Shown here one piece after another: positions 23,788 to 29,989 of a DNA stretch of 29,989 bases. This stretch comes from Candidatus Nomurabacteria bacterium RIFCSPLOWO2_01_FULL_41_12 (GTDB lineage: Bacteria; Patescibacteriota; Minisyncoccia; Phycocordibacterales; UBA9973): the NCBI GenBank assembly GCA_001787035.1, contig MFUY01000015.1:1-29989 (forward strand), read 5' to 3'. Position numbers and translations under genes: made by a program. Each line of letters opens with the position of its first letter. The first letter of the stretch is position 1. The notes under the pieces are model-generated. The model made no database searches, had not been told where the DNA came from, and saw only the letters and a list, made by a program, of their open reading frames with translations.

Positions 23788-25090
23788 TTTTTCCTAAAAT
23801 GGAAGCGATAATAAAAGGATCTGGGGATTTATCGGCTCCGGAGAGAGCATAGCGCACCGGATGAAGAAGCTCTCCCCTGCTGCCTAAATTATCCGCTATA
23901 AGCATGAGTGTATTTTTTATTTCTTCTGTTTCAAAATTATTCTCATCTAAATTTTCTAGAGCTTTTCTTGCTAATTCTAAATTATGTTTTATCTTTTCCG
24001 CGGGAGTGTTTTTAAAAATTAATTTTAATTTATCATAATTCGGCGCCTCAAAGAAAAAGCGGAGCTCCCCTCTTTCAATCATATCTTTTATATCGCCCCA
24101 TTTTGAGATACGCTCTTCTATAATGGGAATTAGCTTAGGGAAAATTTTTTCATTTTGTGTATTCTCCCTGAAACCTGCGCAGGCAGGTTTCAGCCACGCT
24201 AAAATATTTTTTTCTATTTCTTCTTTAGGAAGTAATTTGATGTGCTCTTTATTTATCCAATCTAATTTTTCTATATTAAATACTCCCCCGCTCTTTTGCA
24301 CTTTCTTTAGGCTGAATTCTTTTACAAGTTCATCTAATGTAAATATTTCTCTATCATTCCCGGGATTCCAGCCGATAAGAGCCACGAAATTTAAAAGGGC
24401 CTCCGGCAAATAACCCTGTTCTCTATATTCCAACGCCGAAACCGCCCCATGCCTTTTGGAAAGCTTGGATTTATCGGCGCCAAGTATGAGCGGGATATGA
24501 GCATATTGCGGTCTCTCCCCTCCTAGCGCCTCCAATATCAAAATCTGCCTCGGGGTATTTGATATATGGTCTTGTCCACGGATAATATGAGTGACTCCCA
24601 TCTCCATATCGTCCACCACTACCGCAAAATGATAAAGCGGGGTTTCCAAATCTTTGGCGATTACAAAATCTTCCAGGTCAGTGGTGTCAAATTCTATTTC
24701 GCCTAAAACAAGATCATTCCATTTTATTTTTTTATTCGGGTTCTTGAATCTTATTACTTCTCCCCTTTCACCTTCTTCTTTGGGTTCTTCCTTAGAAACA
24801 TAAATAATTTTTTGGTCCAGTAAATTTTTTAAATATTTTTTATAAATTTCTGTTCTTTCCGATTGCCTGTAAAATTCGCCGTAAGGCATCTTGAGCCACT
24901 TAAAAGATTCAGTGATGTTGTCTTCAAACTCTTTTTTAGACCTTTCCCTGTCCGTATCTTCTATCCTTAAGATGAACTTTCCGCCATTCTGTTTAGCATA
25001 TAAATAATTATATAAAGCCGTCCTAACAGACCCTATGTGAAACAACCCCGTAGGTGATGGCGGCATTCTAGTAATGACTTTTTCTTGCAT
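23753..25090 (-). CDS. gltX: glutamyl-tRNA synthetase
   Basis: Class I synthetase of 445 aa that charges tRNA with glutamate, possibly both tRNA-Glu and tRNA-Gln if an amidotransferase is present. PSPTGLFHIGSVRTALYN contains the HIGH-type motif (HIGS from residue 18), LRIEDTDRER follows, and KLSKR (209-213) is the KMSKS equivalent. The zinc-binding Cys cluster of E. coli GltX is absent. A palindrome at 24168-24193 encodes KPACAGF within the anticodon-binding half, which looks like an insertion. The start ATG 25090 is supported by an extended -10 box 6 nt upstream, giving its own leaderless promoter. The M23 peptidase gene overlaps its end. Confidence 0.95.
   Translation of the reverse strand: MQEKVITRMPPSPTGLFHIGSVRTALYNYLYAKQNGGKFILRIEDTDRERSKKEFEDNITESFKWLKMPYGEFYRQSERTEIYKKYLKNLLDQKIIYVSKEEPKEEGERGEVIRFKNPNKKIKWNDLVLGEIEFDTTDLEDFVIAKDLETPLYHFAVVVDDMEMGVTHIIRGQDHISNTPRQILILEALGGERPQYAHIPLILGADKSKLSKRHGAVSALEYREQGYLPEALLNFVALIGWNPGNDREIFTLDELVKEFSLKKVQKSGGVFNIEKLDWINKEHIKLLPKEEIEKNILAWLKPACAGFRENTQNEKIFPKLIPIIEERISKWGDIKDMIERGELRFFFEAPNYDKLKLIFKNTPAEKIKHNLELARKALENLDENNFETEEIKNTLMLIADNLGSRGELLHPVRYALSGADKSPDPFIIASILGKNETLSRLQKAI
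24168..24193. repeat. 26-nt palindrome inside gltX, encoding LKPACAGFR
   Basis: Perfect 11-nt arms CTGAAACCTGC and GCAGGTTTCAG surround four bases. It is read in frame on the minus strand as residues 300-308 of GltX. Its sequence is unrelated to the purL/purD palindrome. It is probably a different coding palindromic element. Confidence 0.65.
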
Positions 25091-25096
25091 AAAGCC

Positions 25097-25105
25097 ATTT
25101 TAGCA
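25097..25105 (-). promoter_or_regulatory. extended -10 promoter for leaderless gltX
   Basis: On the minus strand TGCTAAAAT is followed by 6 nt and the gltX ATG. No good -35 is seen. Confidence 0.6.
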
Positions 25106-25112
25106 TTTATTT

Positions 25113-25139
25113 CACGAAAAGTAATCTCTATTTTTCGTG
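25113..25139. repeat. hairpin at the murG stop
   Basis: Arms CACGAAAA and TTTTCGTG (8 nt) surround an 11-nt loop that contains the murG stop. There is no T-run on either strand, so a classical terminator is not supported; a weak attenuator or RNA stabiliser between murG and gltX is possible. Confidence 0.45.
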
Positions 25140-26270
25140 GCTCAAAGCTATATCCACCAGCGCGCGGGCAATTTTTGTGGCAGCGTCAGGCTTGTGGAAA
25201 GCTTTCGCGTTTTTTGCCATTTGCTCATAGCCCGCCTTATCTTCTATTATTCTTTCAATTTCTGAACTTAAAATATTGGCCGTCATATTCATTTCTTCAA
25301 CGACGCTGCAAGCTCCTACTCGCGCGTAGTTGAAAGCATTCTTTTTTTGATGGTCCATATTTGTATTGGTTATCGGTATTAAGATAGCCGGCACGCCCCA
25401 AGAAGCTATTTCAAACAGCATTGAGCCTGCTCTAGAAATGACGATAGATGCCGCGCCAGCAGCCATTTTCATAGCTAAAGGATTTAAAAAAGGCATTGAT
25501 AAATATCTTAATTTATATTTATTATCAGAGAGCACGACTTCGGCCCTGTCCACAACCATAACAAAATTCTTAACGCCAGTTTGATGGATAATTTGATAAT
25601 TATTAACAAGCCTTGGCAATGCGTCTAGAATGGTGTTATTGATAAGTTCCGCCCCCTGAGAACCTCCTAAGACTAAAATAACTGGCAAGTCTCCTTCTAG
25701 CTTAAAATACTTTAGCGCTTCATTGCGCCCTGCGGGATTTTCTATTTCCGTTCTTATCGGCTGACCCGTCCAGGCGACCCGCTTTTTAGGAAAATAATCT
25801 GAAACTTCAATAAAAGAAACGGCTACTTTTTTAGCGAAATGTCCAGCCCATTTATTGACTCGGCCAGGAGTAGAGTCTGATTCATGGATAACCACGGGAA
25901 TACGCAAGATTCTAGCGGCAAAAATTGTTGGAAATGAGGCATACCCGCCCTTGCCAAAAACAGCATCCGGATAAATTGAAAACATCTTAAAAAATGCGTT
26001 GATAACGCCGAAAAACATTTTAAAAATGTCGGAAAAATTTTCAAAAAAACTTTTAAGCGAAAAATAGGTGCGCATCTTGCCGGCAGTTATCTCTTCATAT
26101 AAGAGCCCATTTTCAAAAAGCATTTCTTTGTCGTAAGGACTATCAGAAATATAATAGAGCTTGGCTCCTAGGATATTTTCATGGTCTATTATTTGGTTGA
26201 CTCTTTCCGCAACAGCGATAATGGGATAAAAGTGTCCGCCTGTTCCCCCGCCTGTAAAAACTATTTTCAT
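25128..26270 (-). CDS. murG: UDP-GlcNAc:lipid-I N-acetylglucosaminyltransferase
   Basis: Turns lipid I into lipid II at the inner face of the membrane. A GT28/GT-B protein of 380 aa, close to the usual 355-365. The N-terminal glycine loop is TGGGTGGHFYP (6-16). FGKGGYASFPTIFAA and VIHESDSTPGRVNK lie in the acceptor domain. LVLGGSQGAELIN starts the donor domain, and SRAGSMLFEIASWGVPAILIPI is the UDP-GlcNAc-binding motif with its conserved Glu. It lies 15 nt downstream of ftsW and in the same transcription unit, the usual mraY-ftsW-murG order without the intervening mur ligases. Confidence 0.96.
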   Translation of the reverse strand: MKIVFTGGGTGGHFYPIIAVAERVNQIIDHENILGAKLYYISDSPYDKEMLFENGLLYEEITAGKMRTYFSLKSFFENFSDIFKMFFGVINAFFKMFSIYPDAVFGKGGYASFPTIFAARILRIPVVIHESDSTPGRVNKWAGHFAKKVAVSFIEVSDYFPKKRVAWTGQPIRTEIENPAGRNEALKYFKLEGDLPVILVLGGSQGAELINNTILDALPRLVNNYQIIHQTGVKNFVMVVDRAEVVLSDNKYKLRYLSMPFLNPLAMKMAAGAASIVISRAGSMLFEIASWGVPAILIPITNTNMDHQKKNAFNYARVGACSVVEEMNMTANILSSEIERIIEDKAGYEQMAKNAKAFHKPDAATKIARALVDIALSHEK

Positions 26271-26285
26271 TTTACTTTGTGAATT

Positions 26286-27398
26286 TTATAAGCTTTTAAC
26301 ATTTTTCTGCTGAAATTTTGATATGTTTAAGACAATACCGATTGCCGCAAGATATATCATAAGCGAAGTGCCTCCATGGCTCATAAAAGGAAGCGGCACT
26401 CCGGTCAATGGAAAAACTCCGGTAATGGACGCAATATGCATAAAGGACTGCACTGTAACCAGTATAACAATTCCGGAAACCAAAAGTCTACCAAAGGAGT
26501 CCGGGGAATGGTTGGCAATGCGAAAGCCGCGTAGAGCGAAAAATAAATAAAGCATGATTGTCCCCACGGTTCCGACAAAGCCCAATTCCTCGCCCAAAAC
26601 GGCAAAAATAGAATCACCCTGTGGTTCCGGAAGATAGCTGAATTTTTGAATGCTTTGGCCAAAACCCCGCCCAAACACTCCGCCGGAGCCGAGCGCAATG
26701 AGCGATTGTTGAATTTGATAAGAAGACCCTCGCGGATCAACCGATGGATCAATGAAAGTTTTTACCCGTTCTTGAAGATAAGGTGTAAAAAATACAAAAG
26801 ACCCTAAAACAAGCAAGGCCCCCATCCCCAAACCCAGAATATATTTCATAGGAACACCAGAGATAAAAAGCATTGAAATGCCAGTTACTGCAATCAAAAT
26901 AAAACTTTTAGTATCAGGCTGTTTCAGTAAAATTACGGCGATAATTGCAAGCATTATGCCAAACGGTAATATTCCAAATCGAAAATCCTGAACTCTGTTT
27001 TTCACCCAAGATAGCCAAGCCGCAAAATAAATCACAAAACCGAATTTTAAAATTTCCACCGGCTGCATTGATACCGGCCCTAATTTGAGCCATCTTTGCG
27101 CCCCCCCGTGGCTCCACCCCAAATATGGGATAAATACCGCCGCCGTGATGAGAATGGAAAATAAAAAGATGTAAAAAGAATATTTCCGCCAAAATTTATA
27201 ATTTATCTTAAGCGCCACATACATAGAAAGGAGGCCCAAGCCGAGGCCTAAAACAATTTGATTAAAAAGTACTGAATAAAAAATCTTCTCGTTTTTGACC
27301 AGAATACCCAAAGAGGCGGACACAAACATAGCGACTCCGATAGTGACGAGAAGAATTACGATTATTAGAAAAAATTTATCTACCTTTTTTTCTCTCAT
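26286..27398 (-). CDS. ftsW: SEDS-family lipid II polymerase (FtsW)
   Basis: Multi-pass (about 10) membrane protein of 370 aa. SEDS motifs are GGAQRWLKLGPVSMQPVEILK, QQSLIALGSGGVFGRGFG and the signature TGVPLPFMSHGGTSL near the C-terminus. SEDS proteins polymerise lipid II with a class B PBP. Placement between mraY and murG favours FtsW over RodA, although the PBP2-like gene in the window could have a RodA elsewhere. ATG 27398 gives MREKKVDKFFLIIV, a normal short cytoplasmic start. A GTG at 27419 would add seven residues and has no supporting signal. Confidence 0.92.
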   Translation of the reverse strand: MREKKVDKFFLIIVILLVTIGVAMFVSASLGILVKNEKIFYSVLFNQIVLGLGLGLLSMYVALKINYKFWRKYSFYIFLFSILITAAVFIPYLGWSHGGAQRWLKLGPVSMQPVEILKFGFVIYFAAWLSWVKNRVQDFRFGILPFGIMLAIIAVILLKQPDTKSFILIAVTGISMLFISGVPMKYILGLGMGALLVLGSFVFFTPYLQERVKTFIDPSVDPRGSSYQIQQSLIALGSGGVFGRGFGQSIQKFSYLPEPQGDSIFAVLGEELGFVGTVGTIMLYLFFALRGFRIANHSPDSFGRLLVSGIVILVTVQSFMHIASITGVFPLTGVPLPFMSHGGTSLMIYLAAIGIVLNISKFQQKNVKSL

Positions 27399-27427
27399 TG
27401 ATTTTGCGAAAAATGTCACTCAACTGT

Positions 27428-27469
27428 CGATTCTGCGGAATCGTGTCGCGTAAGTCCTTTGAACGCGAC
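27428..27469. repeat. two adjacent GC-rich hairpins between mraY and ftsW
   Basis: CGATTC-TGCG-GAATCG (27428-27443) has a perfect 6-bp stem and a 4-nt loop. GTCGCGT and ACGCGAC (27445-27469) pair around 11 nt. They occupy most of the 79-nt gap between the mraY stop and the ftsW start. They are GC-rich in an otherwise AT-rich setting. GCGACC also repeats just after them. There is no T-run. They may be a processing or attenuation element. Confidence 0.55.
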
Positions 27470-27477
27470 CAAGCGAC

Positions 27478-28533
27478 CTAGCGACTGATAATTGCTAAAA
27501 TGATTCCGATAATGGAAAAGACAGTTGAGAATACCCAATAACGCATAACAACCTTATAAGACGGCCAGCCCAGGGCTTCAAAATGATGATGCAGCGGCGC
27601 CAGCCGAAATAATCTTTTACCACTTCTGAATCTTTTAGAAAGGGCTTGCAGGATTACAGAGAGAGACGTAGCCGCTAAAGGTAAAGCAACAATCGGCAAA
27701 ATAAAAACCGAATCAGTCAGGAAAGCAAGGGTTGCCAGAGTAACGGTAAGCCCCATGATGCCTGTTTCTCCCATATAAAATCTCGCCGGCGGGATATTAA
27801 ACCACAAAAATGCTAATATCGCCCCGGTAATCACTCCGGAAAAAGCGGCCAAATCTATCTGATTATTAGCGAAAGCTATCGCCGCATAAGCGGCGAAAAT
27901 AGAAGCCAGCACCCCGCCGGAGAGCCCATCTATGCCGTCTATCACTCCGCCGGAGAATGTCGCCAAAGCAACCAGCATAAAAAATGGGATTATTAGAGCT
28001 CCTAAATAAATCTCTCCGCTAAAAGGTATATGTAAAGCTACCATTCCAAGCTTGTAAAAAAACCAAGAACCTATCAAAAGAGAAAAAAGGGCGATGAGAA
28101 CAACCTTCCACTTGCGCGCTTGGCTGTCGTCCCGCGCAAACTTGTTTGTGCTGTAGATTTGAATGAGATCATCAAAGAGGCCGATAAGCGAACCCAAAAG
28201 TAAAGTAAAAAATGGAATCAATGTTTGGTTGCGGCTCAAGAAATTTAATTTCTCTGTCACAGGTGTCGGAGAAAAAATTGAAATTAAATAAAAAAGAAGC
28301 GTGGTTAAGAGCGCAGAAACCCAAATTATTATCCCCCCCACCCTGGGCGTGCGAAGCTCATCTTGTTCGTTGTGTATTTTTTGGAAATCAGGCGCCGTCA
28401 CTTCAGTACTCCTGGAGTACTTTTTCCACATCTTGAATTTGTAGAAAAAATGGGTGGCGCCGGGGGTAAAAAATAAGCCTAAAAAAAAGGCTAAAGCCGT
28501 CGGCACGAAGATTTTCACTAAGTCCAAATACAT
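27478..28533 (-). CDS. mraY: phospho-N-acetylmuramoyl-pentapeptide transferase
   Basis: Makes lipid I from UDP-MurNAc-pentapeptide and undecaprenyl phosphate. An integral membrane protein of 351 aa with about ten segments. Motifs are TPRVGG, GLFDDLIQI (D121, D122), GGVIDGIDGLSGG, FNIPPARFYMGETG and APLHHHFEALGW. In E. coli MraY the last catalytic Asp lies in FMGDVGS; here the equivalent position is Glu (E256), a conservative but notable change. A one-base-loop palindrome encodes residues 38-43 (KYSRST). The start is supported by an extended -10 box 6 nt upstream. Confidence 0.95.
   Translation of the reverse strand: MYLDLVKIFVPTALAFFLGLFFTPGATHFFYKFKMWKKYSRSTEVTAPDFQKIHNEQDELRTPRVGGIIIWVSALLTTLLFYLISIFSPTPVTEKLNFLSRNQTLIPFFTLLLGSLIGLFDDLIQIYSTNKFARDDSQARKWKVVLIALFSLLIGSWFFYKLGMVALHIPFSGEIYLGALIIPFFMLVALATFSGGVIDGIDGLSGGVLASIFAAYAAIAFANNQIDLAAFSGVITGAILAFLWFNIPPARFYMGETGIMGLTVTLATLAFLTDSVFILPIVALPLAATSLSVILQALSKRFRSGKRLFRLAPLHHHFEALGWPSYKVVMRYWVFSTVFSIIGIILAIISR
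28405..28421. repeat. 17-nt palindrome inside mraY
   Basis: AGTACTCC and GGAGTACT surround one base. It encodes part of the variable cytoplasmic loop after the first membrane segment. It shares only AGTACT with the palindromes at 3140-3176. It could be a short insertion or chance. Confidence 0.45.
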
Positions 28534-28539
28534 GGCTAA

Positions 28540-28548
28540 ATAATACCA
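28540..28548 (-). promoter_or_regulatory. extended -10 promoter for leaderless mraY
   Basis: On the minus strand TGGTATTAT is followed by 6 nt and the mraY ATG. This is among the clearest promoters in the window. It lies in the 46-nt gap after the Cys-rich gene, so mraY, ftsW and murG need not depend on read-through from that gene. Confidence 0.6.
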
Positions 28549-28579
28549 TTTTTACTCATTTTAATACACCATCAAAAGG

Positions 28580-29989
28580 CTAGTATACCTCCGCCTGATA
28601 ACACTTCTCGCAGTAGACAATTTCCGGCCTCTCTGGAGCGTATGAAGTTTCAAATTCGTTTTGACAATCCTTTTTCATACACTTTCGGTGCCAGAGTTTC
28701 CTTGGATTTCGTAATGCAAACCTATCTTGCCTACGGCAAGGAAAACATTTCTCTGGTATTGGTAAGTTTAGAATTTTGTACAAAGCAAGCTCCAAAGAAG
28801 TAGTCTTAAAAGCAGTAGTACATAAAGTGTATTTTTCTTTATCGGCTCCCGAATTTTGCGAGACGCATTGTATGACTCCTTCTGTAATTTTATAATCCCG
28901 AGGCGGACGTTCATGCCAAGTGAAGCCCGCTTTTAGTGCCTGTTCCTTGGTTAAGGGAAAATAATCTTGCGCCATGGACTCATTATAAGCGAATGGCGAA
29001 AGATTGCTGGGAAAATATTCACCCCATTCCCCTGTTTTCTGCATATGTTCAATGATTTTTTTCTTTAACTCCAGATATTCATTTTTAGTGTATTGTTTAT
29101 TTAGTATGCAGTACTGGCCCTTTTTAAGGCCAAAACACCCAAAACAATCTTGTGCGCTAAAACACATGTCGCAATAATATGAATCGGTAATAGTGTTAAG
29201 ACAACTTCTGGCTACGATAGTTCGAACAGGCTTTTCAACACCTTGCACTTCATAAGACAGCTCTCCACTGTCAATTTCTGTACAATCAAGACAATCATCA
29301 ACCCTATACCAGGCATCTTGCATATACGCAGTATCTTTATTATTCCGGCAGTTAAACGATCCACGACATCTCTCCACATTTTCTAAATAATCTCCAGTTG
29401 AATTTTGAGCTTGAAAACCGTGATAATATTTAAATGGAAACTTCAGCCTAAATTCAGCCAGCTTATTTTTCATCTCTGCAATTGATTTGTTGTCCCAGAG
29501 AAAATTTTTGATTCTTTTTTGATACTCTTCTTTTCCTATATTTTCATTAAAATAATAGTAATGCTTACTGCGAAGGCCTACACAGCCAAAACAATCAGAA
29601 CAATCGCGGCAATCGCTTGAAAAATAAACATTCACGCAATCCGAGCAATCGTAGGCCCAGCAACATTTTGAGCATTTGCTAATATTTATACATTCATAGC
29701 AAAATTCACTTTTACCCGCCATATAACAATCTCCCGAGAAAAAAGTGTGCCCACACCAGCTACCATACATGCACTTATCGCAGTCGCCACTAGTTACCAG
29801 CATATAACAATCCCGATTATTGTTGGCTTGATTTGTATATTCACTATTGGGGCTATTGGAATTCACTAATGCGATATGTGGCACCATACGTCGTAGTTCT
29901 TCATATTGTTCAAAAAATGGTCTACTAAAATCAAAATCACGTCCGTACTGCTTCGCATTAAAAGCATCAGATTTCCAATATTCCTGTTC
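28580..29989 (-). CDS. Cys-rich zinc-ribbon protein, fourth copy (5' end outside window)
   Basis: The frame is open to the window edge. Residues before the first Met at 29887 (EYWKSD, YGRDFDFSRPFFEQYEEL) match the other copies, so the Met is internal and the N-terminal ribbon lies outside. About 470 aa are visible. The middle is the most Cys-dense of the four (DCDKCMYGSWCGH, CYECINISKCSKCCWAYDC, DCRDCSDCFGCVGL). The module recurs as FGCFGLKKGQYCILNKQYTKNEY. The C-terminal ribbon is altered: its first pair has shifted to C-x-many-C (QCVSQNS ... LCTTAF) with extra residues, while KCFPCR, RKCMKKDC and the tail RPEIVYCEKCYQAEVY are kept. It is remote from the tandem trio and on the other strand, next to mraY. 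Function unknown. Confidence 0.88.
   Translation of the reverse strand, partial: EQEYWKSDAFNAKQYGRDFDFSRPFFEQYEELRRMVPHIALVNSNSPNSEYTNQANNNRDCYMLVTSGDCDKCMYGSWCGHTFFSGDCYMAGKSEFCYECINISKCSKCCWAYDCSDCVNVYFSSDCRDCSDCFGCVGLRSKHYYYFNENIGKEEYQKRIKNFLWDNKSIAEMKNKLAEFRLKFPFKYYHGFQAQNSTGDYLENVERCRGSFNCRNNKDTAYMQDAWYRVDDCLDCTEIDSGELSYEVQGVEKPVRTIVARSCLNTITDSYYCDMCFSAQDCFGCFGLKKGQYCILNKQYTKNEYLELKKKIIEHMQKTGEWGEYFPSNLSPFAYNESMAQDYFPLTKEQALKAGFTWHERPPRDYKITEGVIQCVSQNSGADKEKYTLCTTAFKTTSLELALYKILNLPIPEKCFPCRRQDRFALRNPRKLWHRKCMKKDCQNEFETSYAPERPEIVYCEKCYQAEVY

Noticed and set aside
25113..25139. Rho-independent terminator after murG
   Set aside because: The stem is good but no T-run follows on either strand, and the hairpin includes the stop codon.
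27399..27419. GTG start adding seven residues to FtsW
   Set aside because: ATG 27398 gives a normal short cytoplasmic start; no signal supports GTG.
27428..27469. tRNA or small structured RNA gene
   Set aside because: Two simple hairpins only; no cloverleaf, no T-loop sequence and too short.

Overview
The window is AT-rich, very compactly coded bacterial DNA. It reads as a Candidate Phyla Radiation (Patescibacteria, Parcubacteria-like) genome. The grounds are compact and partly divergent housekeeping proteins, almost no intergenic DNA, many starts with a -10 box 6-8 nt before ATG and no Shine-Dalgarno, and several very Cys-rich proteins of a type I associate with CPR genomes. The placement is an inference. 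TGA is used as a stop (purQ, the S41 protease), so this is ordinary code 11. No tRNA, rRNA, IS element, integrase or CRISPR array was found, and no gap exceeds 300 bases.

Positions 1-14693 (+) hold a long de novo purine operon: purL (5' end outside the window), purQ, purF, purN-like, purD, purE, purM, purC, purB, mostly overlapping or a few bases apart. purH and purK are not seen. Between purL and purQ sit three tandem paralogous genes for Cys-rich proteins of about 560-600 aa. Each has zinc-ribbon-like modules at both ends and a Cys-rich, probably solenoid-like, middle. A fourth copy lies at 28580-29989 (-) and runs off the window. I know no function for this family; it is the most interesting object here.

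Positions 14702-20251 (+) are an envelope and housekeeping block: a secreted, C-terminally anchored protein, a small membrane protein, a class B PBP (PBP2/MrdA-like), another small membrane protein, an S41 C-terminal processing protease, ribosomal protein bL9 and an inositol-monophosphatase-family enzyme. bL27 follows on the minus strand. Positions 20626-22491 are a small accessory stretch: a membrane-anchored protein with an Ada-like Cys domain, a membrane protein, a candidate nuclease and a tiny membrane protein. Positions 22507-28533 (-) carry an M23 peptidase, gltX, murG, ftsW and mraY; transcription runs from mraY towards the M23 gene. Together with the PBP, these genes imply a peptidoglycan wall.

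Two kinds of short palindrome recur. One kind lies in gene junctions, three of them next to the Cys-rich genes. The other lies inside reading frames: related copies in purL and purD encode nearly the same peptide in the same frame, and a different palindrome lies in gltX. They resemble in principle the protein-coding palindromic elements known from Rickettsia.
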